This document shows, in pieces, positions 19,066 through 27,155 of a DNA stretch of 33,478 nt. The DNA is taken from NCBI GenBank assembly GCA_017848755.1, contig JAFIHI010000143.1:1-33478 (forward strand). Reading direction: 5' to 3'. Positions within the stretch are counted from its first letter, which is position 1; each line of letters starts with the position of its first letter. This stretch comes from Nakamurella sp. GTDB taxonomy: Bacteria; Actinomycetota; Actinomycetes; Mycobacteriales; Nakamurellaceae. Below the pieces are notes generated by a model. The model had not been told where the DNA came from, did not search any database, and worked only from the letters and a program-made list of their open reading frames with translations. Both the position numbers and the translations under genes were made by a program.

Positions 19066-20108
19066 CCGCGACATTGTCACCACCGAGGCAAGGCCATACC
19101 CGCTTTGCCCGCGCCGGATTCCTGATGCGTGTCCGCGAATTGGGGATCGTGCTCGCGATCGTCCTGGTATTCGTCGCTGCAACATCCGTCAATCCCGCCT
19201 TCGCCAGGCTTGACAGCGTTCAGCAACTCCTGATCGGGGCCTCGATCATCGCGCTCATGGGCGTCGGCGAGACCATGGTGATCCTCACCCGGAATTACGA
19301 CTTGTCGATCGGTTCGATTCTCGGCCTGAGCGCATACGTCATCGGGATGACCTTTCGCGCGCATCCGGGCACGCCGATCGTCTTGGGTTTCCTGATCGGT
19401 ATCGCACTCGGCGCAGCCATCGGTGCGATCAACGGCTGGATCACGACTGCATTGCGGGTCCCTAGCCTGGTGGTGACGCTCGCGATGCTGTACGTGATCC
19501 GCGGAGTCGACGGCGTCATCGTCAACGGGAGCATCATCGGTTCCGACGTCGTGCCCCGTTCATTCCAGGCGGTCGGATTTGCGACCCTCTTCGGGATCCC
19601 ATGGATGGCCATCATTGTCGTCGTCGTGGTGGCGGTGGCGGCCTATTCGCTGCGATCCTTCCGATGGGCGCGCGATCTGTACGCGATCGGGTCCAGCCCG
19701 GAGGCCGCAGATCTCGCCGGGATACCCGCGGGTCGGAGGGTGTTCACCGCGTTCGTCGTGAGCGGAGCGCTAGCCGGCCTGGCGGGCGCCTTGTTCCTCG
19801 CCCTGTACGCGCAGATCGACGTGAACGGCGGGACGGGGTACGAATTCCTCGTCATCGCGGCCGTCGTGGTGGGTGGCGTTGCGATCTTCGGCGGAAGTGG
19901 CACCGTCGCCGGTGCGGCCCTGGGCGCGTTCCTGCTCAACACGATCAATCAAGCGCTAGTGGCAACGCGGATATCCGCGTTCTGGAACCAGGCCATCGCC
20001 GGCGCTCTGCTGCTTGCTGCCATTGCGTTCGACCAGTGGCTCAAGTCGCGTATGACGACGAAGCTGCAGCTCGAAAAGGGGGCGCTCCGTGAGCAATCAA
20101 GCGACTGA
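19062..20108 (+). CDS. rhaP: Rhamnose ABC importer, permease 1
   Basis: 348 aa, GTG start. It is a hydrophobic CUT2-class permease (RbsC/AraH fold) with roughly nine to ten membrane segments. Conserved blocks are [26 protein letters not shown], split here around the DLSIGS motif that marks this family, [26 protein letters not shown] and [29 protein letters not shown], the cytoplasmic loop that contacts the ATPase. Its 3' end overlaps the second permease start by 20 nt. The pair should form a heterodimeric channel, since the two differ clearly in sequence. Confidence 0.92.
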   Translation: MTATLSPPRQGHTRFARAGFLMRVRELGIVLAIVLVFVAATSVNPAFARLDSVQQLLIGASIIALMGVGETMVILTRNYDLSIGSILGLSAYVIGMTFRAHPGTPIVLGFLIGIALGAAIGAINGWITTALRVPSLVVTLAMLYVIRGVDGVIVNGSIIGSDVVPRSFQAVGFATLFGIPWMAIIVVVVVAVAAYSLRSFRWARDLYAIGSSPEAADLAGIPAGRRVFTAFVVSGALAGLAGALFLALYAQIDVNGGTGYEFLVIAAVVVGGVAIFGGSGTVAGAALGAFLLNTINQALVATRISAFWNQAIAGALLLAAIAFDQWLKSRMTTKLQLEKGALREQSSD

Positions 20109-21186
20109 GCTCGCCGCGCCGCAGCGCCTGAATTCGTTGCGACGCGGGTTGTTTCGCTGGGAATCGGGCCTGGTGATCGTCCTTCTCGCGGTGATCGTCT
20201 TCGGTGCCGGGGAAGTCCCTGACTTCCTCGGTTCCACCAACCTGTTCCATGTCGGCCTCAATTCCGGCGAAATCGGGATCATGGCGCTGCCCATGCTGCT
20301 CATCATCATTACCGGTGAGATCGACCTGTCCGTCGCCTCCATGCTCGGGCTCTCCGGAGCTGTCGCGGGAGTCATGTTCGAAGCCGGCACCGGAATCTGG
20401 CCGGCCATTCTCGTGGCATTGGCCGTCGGGGCCGCGGGCGGATTCCTGAACGGATTTCTGGTGGCCCGATTCGGCTTGCCGTCGATCGCGGTCACGATCG
20501 GAACCTTGGGCCTTTTCCGGGGGATCGCGTTGATCATCCTCGCGCCGCGAACCGTGACCGGGTTCCCCACGTGGTTCACCTCGATCGGCACGACACCGGT
20601 TCCGGGGACGCCATTGTCGGTTTCGATCCTGATCTTCTTCATTCTCGCCATACTCACGGCAGTCGTCTTGCAGCGCACCGGCCTCGGGCGCGCGATCTAC
20701 GCCTCGGGACTGCAGCCCGAGGCCGCCGAATTCGCCGGTATTCGCGTGCGCCGTATCAAACTGTGGCTGTTCGTCCTGTCGGGCGTGGTGTGCGCGCTCG
20801 CCGGGCTCTTGTTCACGGCGAAGAACGCGTCGGTGACGTACAACGCCGGCACGGGGCTCGAACTCACCGTGGTCGCCATCGTGTTGTTCGGCGGCGCCTC
20901 GATCTTCGGCGGACGCGGAACCATCGTCGGACTCGTGCTGAGCCTCGCGGTGATCGGTTTCGTGCAACAGGAGATCACACAGTTGCCGGCGTCGGCGACC
21001 ATCCAGGGGATCAAGCCGCAATTGCAACAGATCATCGTGGGCGCACTTCTCGTGCTCTCCGTCATCGTTCCCGGCCGAGGTGCGGCGCTGCGGCGTCTCC
21101 TCAGGCGTGCCGGGTCACCGAAACGCACCGCGGGAGCCCAGAACCCCGACGTGCACACGTCCGAAGTAACGACATCAGGAAGGTGA
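20089..21186 (+). CDS. rhaQ: Rhamnose ABC importer, permease 2
   Basis: 365 aa, GTG start overlapping permease 1. It is a second CUT2-class permease with many hydrophobic helices, GEIDLSVASMLGLSGAVAG corresponding to the DLSIGS-type motif, GGFLNGFLVARFGLPSIAVTIGTL, and the ATPase-contact loop YASGLQPEAAEFAGIRVRRIKLW. A polar C-terminal tail of about 40 residues extends into the cytoplasm. The gene ends 4 nt before rhaS, and the end of its coding sequence contains the rhaS ribosome-binding site AGGAAGG. Confidence 0.92.
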   Translation: MSNQATELAAPQRLNSLRRGLFRWESGLVIVLLAVIVFGAGEVPDFLGSTNLFHVGLNSGEIGIMALPMLLIIITGEIDLSVASMLGLSGAVAGVMFEAGTGIWPAILVALAVGAAGGFLNGFLVARFGLPSIAVTIGTLGLFRGIALIILAPRTVTGFPTWFTSIGTTPVPGTPLSVSILIFFILAILTAVVLQRTGLGRAIYASGLQPEAAEFAGIRVRRIKLWLFVLSGVVCALAGLLFTAKNASVTYNAGTGLELTVVAIVLFGGASIFGGRGTIVGLVLSLAVIGFVQQEITQLPASATIQGIKPQLQQIIVGALLVLSVIVPGRGAALRRLLRRAGSPKRTAGAQNPDVHTSEVTTSGR

Positions 21187-21190
21187 AGTA

Positions 21191-22357
21191 ATGCGCAGAA
21201 TCACGCGAACACGGCAGCTCGGAAGCATGGCCGTGGCATTAGTCGCCGCTGCGGCGCTGGCCGCATGCGGCAGCTCGGGCACCGGTGCGGGAACATCGTC
21301 GTCGAGCAGCCAGTCCCAGTCGAGTTCATCGTCATCGTCGGGGCCTTCGTCCGGCACTTCGTCATCGGCGTCGTCGGGAACCAGCGGAACCGGCGGTTCC
21401 TCGGGGAGTGCGAACCTCAAGAAGGGTCTGACGGTGTACTACATCCCGAAGGACACCCAGAATCCCTACGAGGTGATCGCCGACAACGGTGGTAAGACCG
21501 CTCTGCAGGAGATCGGCGGGAATGTCGTCGTCTCCAGCGGCACCCAAGACACCGCGGCGGCTCAGATCCCGTCCGTCCAGGCAGCGATCCAGGCGAAGGC
21601 GAACGCGATCGTGGTCGCCGGGAACGACCCGGCAGCGCTGTGCCCGACATTGAATGAGGCCGCGCAGGCGGGTGTCGCGATCGTCTCGTTCGACTCCGAC
21701 GTCACGTGCAACGGGCAACCCAAGCGGTTGTTCATCAACCAAGCGGATACCGAAACGATCGGCCGCTCCGAGGTTCAGCTGCTCGACAAACTGATGGGCG
21801 GCACCGGTGGGCAGATCGCGATCCTGTCCGCCGCCGCGAGCGCCACGAACCAGAACGCGTGGATCAAGTACATGAAAGAAGAGCTGAAGAACTTCCCCAA
21901 GCTCCAACTCGTCGACACGGTTTACGGCAACGACGACCCAGCGACGTCGCTCACCGTCCTTCAGGGGTTGCTATCGGCCTACCCCGATCTGAAGGGCATC
22001 ATTTCGCCGACGACGGTGGGCATCTCGACCGCGGCGCAATACCTTTCGACGCATCCGGATGTCGCGAAGCGGATCACCCTCACCGGTCTCGGCCTGCCGT
22101 CGCAGATGAAGCAGTACGTCCATGACGGGACCGTCAAAGCCTTCGAGCTCTGGAACCCGGACGATCTCGGATACCTGGCGGGATATGCCGCGGCGGGGCT
22201 GGCGTCCGGCACGTTCACCATCGCCGACGGCCAGACGTTCGATGCCGGCCGACTCGGCAAGTACACGGTCCAGGGCAGTGATGCCAACGGCGCGTCTGTC
22301 GTTCTCGGCCCGCCGACAGTGTTCGACGCCAGCAACGTGGACAAGTTCAATTTCTAG
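21191..22357 (+). CDS. rhaS: Rhamnose ABC importer, substrate-binding lipoprotein
   Basis: 388 aa. The signal peptide has RRITRTR, a hydrophobic stretch and lipobox LAAC with the lipidated Cys at residue 26. An unusually long linker of about 45 mostly Ser, Gly and Thr residues follows, which would hold the domain away from the membrane across a thick wall. The binding domain (about 75-388) is of the RbsB/RhaS type: VYYIPKDTQNPY, QIPSVQAAIQAKANAIVVAGNDP, VAIVSFDSDV, GGQIAILSAAASATNQNAW and GIISPTTVGISTAAQYL. ATG follows AGGAAGG. A strong hairpin after the stop may protect this mRNA segment so the binding protein is made in excess. Confidence 0.94.
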   Translation: MRRITRTRQLGSMAVALVAAAALAACGSSGTGAGTSSSSSQSQSSSSSSSGPSSGTSSSASSGTSGTGGSSGSANLKKGLTVYYIPKDTQNPYEVIADNGGKTALQEIGGNVVVSSGTQDTAAAQIPSVQAAIQAKANAIVVAGNDPAALCPTLNEAAQAGVAIVSFDSDVTCNGQPKRLFINQADTETIGRSEVQLLDKLMGGTGGQIAILSAAASATNQNAWIKYMKEELKNFPKLQLVDTVYGNDDPATSLTVLQGLLSAYPDLKGIISPTTVGISTAAQYLSTHPDVAKRITLTGLGLPSQMKQYVHDGTVKAFELWNPDDLGYLAGYAAAGLASGTFTIADGQTFDAGRLGKYTVQGSDANGASVVLGPPTVFDASNVDKFNF

Positions 22358-22362
22358 TGACA

Positions 22363-22399
22363 GGGGCCGGAACCGGCAGCGTATGCCGATTCCGGCCCT
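22363..22399 (+). other. Strong hairpin between rhaS and rhaM
   Basis: GGGCCGGAA (22364-22372) pairs with TTCCGGCCC (22390-22398), and CGGCA (22374-22378) pairs with TGCCG (22384-22388). A single C/A mismatch separates the two helices and the loop is GCGTA. There is no T-run, so a role as mRNA stabiliser or partial attenuator is likelier than a full terminator. Confidence 0.7.
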
Positions 22400-22420
22400 C
22401 GCCCTGCGAAGGATCCCGTC

Positions 22421-22771
22421 ATGCGACGATACTGCTTCCGCCTCAAGGTTTCCCGAGACCGGTTGGCCGAGTACGTGGCCAGGCATCGTGCCGTATGGCC
22501 CGAGATGCTGCGGGCGCTCAAGAGCGCTGGATGGCACCACTACTCGATTTTCTCGGCAGGCGACGGCGTCATCGTCGGCTACGTCGAGTCCGACGATCTC
22601 GATGCCTCTCAGCGAGCGATGGCGGCTACAGAGGTCAATGCTCGCTGGCAGAACGAGATGAAGCCGTTCTTCGTCGGCCTAGACGGCAAGACCCCGGATG
22701 AAGGGTTCGAACTCCTCGAGGAGATCTTCAACCTGGACGACCAGCTGGCCCGATCGCAGGAGACCGACTGA
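22421..22771 (+). CDS. rhaM: L-rhamnose mutarotase
   Basis: 116 aa. It interconverts the alpha and beta anomers of L-rhamnose so the isomerase receives its preferred form. The N-terminal half carries Y18 and H22 in EYVARHRAVWPEML at exactly the positions of the catalytic Tyr and His of E. coli RhaM, then AGWHHYSIFS and a Trp-containing NARWQNEMKPFF block. It is a cytoplasmic dimeric alpha/beta-barrel family. The stop shares a base with the start of the downstream isomerase (TGATG), so the two are coupled. Confidence 0.95.
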   Translation: MRRYCFRLKVSRDRLAEYVARHRAVWPEMLRALKSAGWHHYSIFSAGDGVIVGYVESDDLDASQRAMAATEVNARWQNEMKPFFVGLDGKTPDEGFELLEEIFNLDDQLARSQETD

Positions 22772-24231
22772 TGTCCGGCGCCGTGAGCCCGGCAGCGGTG
22801 AGTTCGATCCTTGGCGATGGTGGGCCGCGTGGCCGGTCGACGACGGTAGGCCTGGTTGCTGGTGGTCTCGGCGCCTACTGGCCGCAATTCCCAGACCTGC
22901 TGCCGCAACTGCGGGCGTCGGCCTCCTACGTGTCGGAGCGCTTCCGACGCATGGATTGCGAGGTGGTGGACGCCGGTTTCGTGTCCGACGCGCAGGAGGC
23001 CGCGGCAGCCGCCGAACTGTTGCGACGCAGCGGATGCGACATCGTGGTGGGCTTCCTCACCACGTATATGACGGCGTCCATGATGTTGCCCATCGCGCAG
23101 CGCAGCCATGCCCCCGTACTTCTGATCGATCTCCAGCCGAGCGAATCGATGGACCACGCGACCTTCGATACGGGACAATGGTTGGCATATTGCGGTGCCT
23201 GCGCGTTGCCGGAGATGGCGAACACGTTCAGGCGAGCCGGAATCGAGTTTCGTTCCGTGTCAGGGTATCTGCGCGAAGAACGGGCGTGGGCGAAGATCGA
23301 ACGATGGGTGCGAGCGGCGGGGGCCCGAGCGACACTGCGAACTGGCAGGCACGGCCTGATGGGCCACCTGTACCCGGGAATGCTCGACGTGTCCACCGAT
23401 CTGACGCTCGTCTCGGCCAACTTCGGTGGGCATGTCGAGGTCCTCGAATTCGACGATCTCCGGGTTCGCGTGGAGCAGGTGTCGGACGCCGACGTCGATC
23501 AGCGCCTGGCGGCGACCGCGCAGATCTTCGATCTCGACCGAACGGTCCACCAGGACGATCTTCGGTGGGCCTGTGCCGTGTCTCTCGGGCTCGATCGGCT
23601 CATCAGGGATTTCGCCCTCGATTCGCTGGCCTACTACCATCGTGGGCTCGACGGGGAGGTCCACGAGAGGCTCGGTGCCGGAATGATTCTCGGTGCGTCG
23701 CTGCTTACCGCGAGAGGCATCCCAGCCGCCGGCGAATTCGAATTGCGAACATCACTCGCCATGCTCGTCGCGGAGCGGCTGGGGGGTGGCGGCTCCTTCA
23801 CCGAGATCCAGGCACTGAACTTCCGGGACGACGTGGTCGAAATGGGGCACGACGGCCCGGCTCACCTGGCGATCAGCGACACGAGGCCCTTGCTCCGCGG
23901 GCTCGGCGTCTACCACGGCAAGCGCGGCTGGGGCGTGTCCGTCGAGTTCGGCGTGCGTCACGGGCCGGTGACCACCATCGGGATCGCCCAACGGCGCGAC
24001 GGCCGGTACGCGTTCGTCACCTCCGAGGGAACCGTGGTCCCCGGCCCACTTCTGCAGATCGGCAACACCACCTCACGGGTGGATTTCGGGTGCCATCCGG
24101 GTGATTGGGCCGACGCGTGGGCGGCGTCCGGCATATCGCATCACTGGGCACTCGCGACCGGGCATCTGACGGCCGACGTGGCCGCAGTCGCGGACTTACT
24201 CGGCACCGAAGCGGTTGCGGTGCGCGCGTAG
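22771..24231 (+). CDS. L-arabinose/L-fucose isomerase-like protein
   Basis: 486 aa. It resembles the AraA/FucI superfamily and not the RhaI family already encoded in this locus. N-terminal blocks are VGLVAGGLGAYWPQFPDLLP and CDIVVGFLTTYMTASMMLPIAQ. The four metal or catalytic positions known from AraA appear retained: E322 (AAGEFELRT), E345 (SFTEIQ), H360 (EMGHDGP) and the His pair H457/H458 (GISHHWALATGH). An active metal-dependent aldose-ketose isomerase is therefore likely, with substrate unknown. Candidates are a second deoxyhexose such as L-fucose or 6-deoxy-L-talose, or L-rhamnose itself. It is translationally coupled to rhaM and is the last gene of the rightward rhamnose operon. Its stop codon touches the right 35-bp repeat. 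Confidence 0.85.
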   Translation: MSGAVSPAAVSSILGDGGPRGRSTTVGLVAGGLGAYWPQFPDLLPQLRASASYVSERFRRMDCEVVDAGFVSDAQEAAAAAELLRRSGCDIVVGFLTTYMTASMMLPIAQRSHAPVLLIDLQPSESMDHATFDTGQWLAYCGACALPEMANTFRRAGIEFRSVSGYLREERAWAKIERWVRAAGARATLRTGRHGLMGHLYPGMLDVSTDLTLVSANFGGHVEVLEFDDLRVRVEQVSDADVDQRLAATAQIFDLDRTVHQDDLRWACAVSLGLDRLIRDFALDSLAYYHRGLDGEVHERLGAGMILGASLLTARGIPAAGEFELRTSLAMLVAERLGGGGSFTEIQALNFRDDVVEMGHDGPAHLAISDTRPLLRGLGVYHGKRGWGVSVEFGVRHGPVTTIGIAQRRDGRYAFVTSEGTVVPGPLLQIGNTTSRVDFGCHPGDWADAWAASGISHHWALATGHLTADVAAVADLLGTEAVAVRA

Positions 24232-24265
24232 CCCGCGCCGCGGCCGCCGCGATCGGGTGACGGGG
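24231..24265. repeat. 35-bp direct repeat, right copy (hemL 3'-end duplicate)
   Basis: The copy is identical to 11292-11326. It carries an untranslated duplicate of the last nine hemL codons plus stop, with no hemL sequence before it. Its first base is the final G of the isomerase stop codon, so the border with the rhamnose locus is abrupt. Confidence 0.9.
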
Positions 24266-24268
24266 GGA

Positions 24269-24300
24269 GCTCTCGAGCGAACCTGAGAGCATTCTTATTC
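24269..24300 (+). terminator. Possible terminator after the rhamnose operon
   Basis: GCTCTC (24269-24274) and GAGAGC (24285-24290) form a 6-bp stem with a 10-nt loop, followed by ATTCTTATTC. The stem is short and the tail only moderately T-rich. Confidence 0.4.
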
Positions 24301-24390
24301 CTCTTCAGCCTCAGCACAGTGGTCGGTGGCGACTATGTGCTCGAAGGCGGCGAAGCCGCCCAAACCGTTGCGAGGGCGAGGGGCGCGATC

Positions 24391-25215
24391 ATGACCGTCG
24401 ACGTCGGAATCGAACGTGCCGACATCGACGCCGTCTTCGTGGACCTAGACAACACCCTGGTCAAGGGGTCTGCGCTGTTCCACGTGGGCCGCGGACTCGT
24501 CGCATCCGGCGTGATCAACCCGTCCGACATGGCGCGGCTGGTCGCCGGGCATGCGTTGTACCGACTGCTCGGCGAGCACCCGCGGCGGGTCGAATCCGCG
24601 CAGCGGCGCGGCCTGGCAATAGCCGCCGGACTTCCCGCGGAGCACATCCTGGGTGCGCTGGATCGGCTGTACGACGAGTACGTGGCGCCGCGGCTGTGGG
24701 CAGGCACCGTTCGGTTGCTCGATGCGCATCGGGCGGCGAACACCCCGGTCTGGCTTGCGACCGCGGCACCGATCCGGCTCGCCAGCCTCATCGCCGAGCG
24801 GCTGGGCCTCGCCGGTGCGCTAGGCACCCGGATCGAATCCAGTGGGGGCGTCTTCACCGGACGGATGGACGGGCCGCCATTGCACGGCCCGGCGAAGGCG
24901 GACGCGGTGATTCGGCTCGCGGCCGAGCACGGCTGGAGCCTTGCCCGCTGCGTCGCCTACAGCGATTCCACCGCCGACCTGCCGTTGCTCACGGCCGTCG
25001 GGCATCCGGCGGTCATCAATCCCGAACACGCGCTGAAATGTATGGCTGCGGAGCACCACTGGCCTGTCTACGATTTTCGTGTCCGCCGGTGGACTGCGCG
25101 CGTCGGCGGCCAAGTCCGTATCGCCCGCCCTCCGGACGGTCTCGAGACCGGCCGGACGGCCGGGACGCCCCGATTGCGCGCATCGGTGTCGTCGCTGGCG
25201 GTGGTGTCTCGGTGA
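24391..25215 (+). CDS. HAD-superfamily hydrolase, subfamily IB (SerB-like phosphatase)
   Basis: 274 aa from ATG 24391, which has GAGGGGC upstream; the frame stays open to GTG 24319. All four HAD motifs are visible: DLDNT with nucleophile D18 and D20, ATAAP with the motif II Thr/Ser, K in GPAKADAV, and SDSTADLPLL with D192 and D196. The helical cap between motifs I and II is of the IB type. It hydrolyses a phosphomonoester of unknown identity. The stop overlaps the glycosyltransferase start as GTGA, so a phosphorylated lipid or sugar in the same pathway is a reasonable guess. The C-terminal ~35 residues are Arg-rich and probably flexible. Confidence 0.85.
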   Translation: MTVDVGIERADIDAVFVDLDNTLVKGSALFHVGRGLVASGVINPSDMARLVAGHALYRLLGEHPRRVESAQRRGLAIAAGLPAEHILGALDRLYDEYVAPRLWAGTVRLLDAHRAANTPVWLATAAPIRLASLIAERLGLAGALGTRIESSGGVFTGRMDGPPLHGPAKADAVIRLAAEHGWSLARCVAYSDSTADLPLLTAVGHPAVINPEHALKCMAAEHHWPVYDFRVRRWTARVGGQVRIARPPDGLETGRTAGTPRLRASVSSLAVVSR

Positions 25216-26285
25216 CCAGGCAGCGGATCCTGCTTCTCACGGCGTCGATCGGCGCCGGACACGACGGCCCGGCCAGGGAACTCGCGCGACGGCTCCAGCT
25301 TCGCGGCGCGCACGTGACGCTCGTTGACCTGGTCGACGTCGCGCCGTTCGGCCAGTCGCTTCGACGCGCGTTCCGCGGAGTCCTGACCCGGAACCCGCGC
25401 CGGTGGGGGCGCATCTGCGCGTCGTTCGAGAAGAGCCCGCGATTGCCCGTTGCCGCCCGCGTCTTGATCGCGCTGGCCGGCCGACGGGTCGCGCAGGTTA
25501 TCGACGAGGGTTCGATCGATCTCGTCGTCAGTACGTACCTCTTCGGCGGGCGGGTGATGGGCGCCGCGCGTGAGTATCTTGATCGCGCCGTTCCGGTCGT
25601 CACCTACGTCACCGACCCGGCGGTGCATCCGCTGTGGATCGACGACGTGACCGACCTCTACCTCGCGACCTGGACCTTCACGATGCCGCTGCTGCGCGGG
25701 TTGACGGCGACACCGGCGGCACTGGTCGCGCCGGCCACCCGCGAACCGTTCAACAGTCGACCTGGCGACGTCCGGACAGGCTGGCAGCCATCCGGCGACA
25801 AGCCTTGGGCTCTGGTGGTTTCCGGATCCTGGGGGGTCGGCGATGTGGTCGGCGCCGCGCGGGATGTATTGGCGGACGGTAGGTTTCGACCCGTCGTGGT
25901 CTGTGGGAACAACGCGGAGCTGCTGGCCGAGGTCGATGCGATCCCCGGTGTGATCGCGCTCGGGTGGGTGCGCGACATGGCGGCACTGATGCGCGACTGT
26001 TCGGTGGCGGTCCTCAATTCGGGCGGCTTGACGCTGGCGGAAGCCGCGTCCATCGGCCTTCCGGTGGTGCACCACAAGCCGCTGCCCGGTCAGGGTGAGA
26101 TGAACGCCGCGGCCTGCCGCGCCGGAGCCGGAGCGCCGGTCAGCAACGATGTTCTTCAGTTGCGCGCCGCCTTGGACCATGCTCTGGCCAATGCGGCATC
26201 GTTGACGAGAACCCTGGGCGACGTCGATCCGGCGGCGGCGATCCTGTCGATCCTCGGCCGCGACGCCGTCGCCGAAGGCCGATGA
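25212..26285 (+). CDS. MGDG synthase-like glycosyltransferase (GT28/UgtP type)
   Basis: 357 aa, GTG start overlapping the HAD gene; a longer open frame from 24696 is a shadow of that gene. The N-terminal domain begins RILLLTASIGAGHDGPARE, the loop that marks diacylglycerol glycosyltransferases and MGDG synthases, and includes VVTYVTDPAVHPLWIDDV. The C-terminal half is MurG-like, with ALVVSGSWGVGDV, VVVCGNNAELL, GWVRDMAALMRDCSVAVLNSGGLTLAEA and GLPVVHHKPLPGQGEMNA for nucleotide-sugar binding. It probably transfers a hexose to a membrane lipid at the cytoplasmic face. Acceptor and sugar are not determinable. The 3' end runs into a 19-bp tandem repeat. Confidence 0.87.
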   Translation: MTRQRILLLTASIGAGHDGPARELARRLQLRGAHVTLVDLVDVAPFGQSLRRAFRGVLTRNPRRWGRICASFEKSPRLPVAARVLIALAGRRVAQVIDEGSIDLVVSTYLFGGRVMGAAREYLDRAVPVVTYVTDPAVHPLWIDDVTDLYLATWTFTMPLLRGLTATPAALVAPATREPFNSRPGDVRTGWQPSGDKPWALVVSGSWGVGDVVGAARDVLADGRFRPVVVCGNNAELLAEVDAIPGVIALGWVRDMAALMRDCSVAVLNSGGLTLAEAASIGLPVVHHKPLPGQGEMNAAACRAGAGAPVSNDVLQLRAALDHALANAASLTRTLGDVDPAAAILSILGRDAVAEGR

Positions 26286-26360
26286 CACGGTCGAAGGTCG
26301 TAACACCGCCGAAGACCGATGACGCAGCCGAAGACCGATGACACAGCCAAAGGCCGGTGA
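26271..26360 (+). repeat. 19-bp imperfect tandem repeat, about 4.7 copies
   Basis: Units begin at 26271, 26290, 26308, 26327 and 26346, with consensus near GCCGAAGACCGATGACACA. The first unit encodes the last residues of the glycosyltransferase, including its stop, and the last unit holds the start of the deacetylase gene. Confidence 0.8.
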
Positions 26361-27145
26361 GATTCCTTTCCATGCAACGTCACCGGCAGGTCGGAACCCT
26401 GCTGACAGCGGCTGGCGCGCTGTATGCACTGCCGGCGGCGACAGGAATCCCCGTGGTGACCCGCACCATCCCATCCGGTCAGCCGGCGGGTGATCCGACC
26501 GCTGTCCGGCTCACCTTCGATGACGGCCCGCACCCCGACGGGACCGCGGCCGTCCTCGACCTGCTGGGCGAGTTCGATGCCAACGCCACCTTTTTCGTCG
26601 TCGCTGAGCAGGTGATCCGCCATCCCGACCTGTGCCGCCGCATGGTCGCCGCCGGCCACGAGGTGGCGCTGCACGGCTGGGACCACCGATGCCTGCTGCG
26701 GGTGGGTCCGGTGGCAACCGTTCGCCAGATCGCGCGCGGCGCAGAGGTTGTCGCCGATGTGACGGGGCAGCGTCCGACGCGATACCGCCCGCCCTACGGG
26801 GTGTTCTCGCTTCCGGCGATGGTCGCGTGCCGTCGCGTCGGCCTCACCCCCACCTGGTGGACGGCGTGGGGACGGGACTGGTCGCGTCACGCAACCGCGC
26901 GCTCCGTCTATGACTTCGTCGGGCGCGGGGTGGCGGCGCGCGGTCCGGCCACCGTGCTGCTGCACGATTCGGACGTCTATGGCACGCCGGGCTCCTGGCG
27001 GACCACGGTGGCCGCGACGCGGCTGCTGCTGCGGGAATGGGCGGACGCGGGCAGGGCGGTCACCTCGCTCAGCGACGCGGGGCCGCCGCGCCGCGAACCC
27101 GCCCCGGCGGCCGGGCGGCTGGCGCACGGCCTCCCGATTCGGTAG
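26357..27145 (+). CDS. Polysaccharide deacetylase (CE4, NodB domain)
   Basis: 262 aa from GTG 26357; ATG 26372 is a possible start five codons in. A short hydrophobic N-terminal segment (about residues 11-33) could be a signal anchor, then the NodB domain follows: TFDDGPHPD with D55 and D56, HGWDH with the metal histidines H106 and H110, RYRPPYG (142-148) and the C-terminal LLHDSD. These are the five-motif set of active CE4 enzymes, which remove acetyl groups from glycans such as peptidoglycan or other GlcNAc polymers. The tandem repeat just upstream leaves little room for a normal ribosome-binding site (AAAGG at 3 nt). Confidence 0.88.
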   Translation: MRFLSMQRHRQVGTLLTAAGALYALPAATGIPVVTRTIPSGQPAGDPTAVRLTFDDGPHPDGTAAVLDLLGEFDANATFFVVAEQVIRHPDLCRRMVAAGHEVALHGWDHRCLLRVGPVATVRQIARGAEVVADVTGQRPTRYRPPYGVFSLPAMVACRRVGLTPTWWTAWGRDWSRHATARSVYDFVGRGVAARGPATVLLHDSDVYGTPGSWRTTVAATRLLLREWADAGRAVTSLSDAGPPRREPAPAAGRLAHGLPIR

Positions 27146-27155
27146 ACAGGACATC

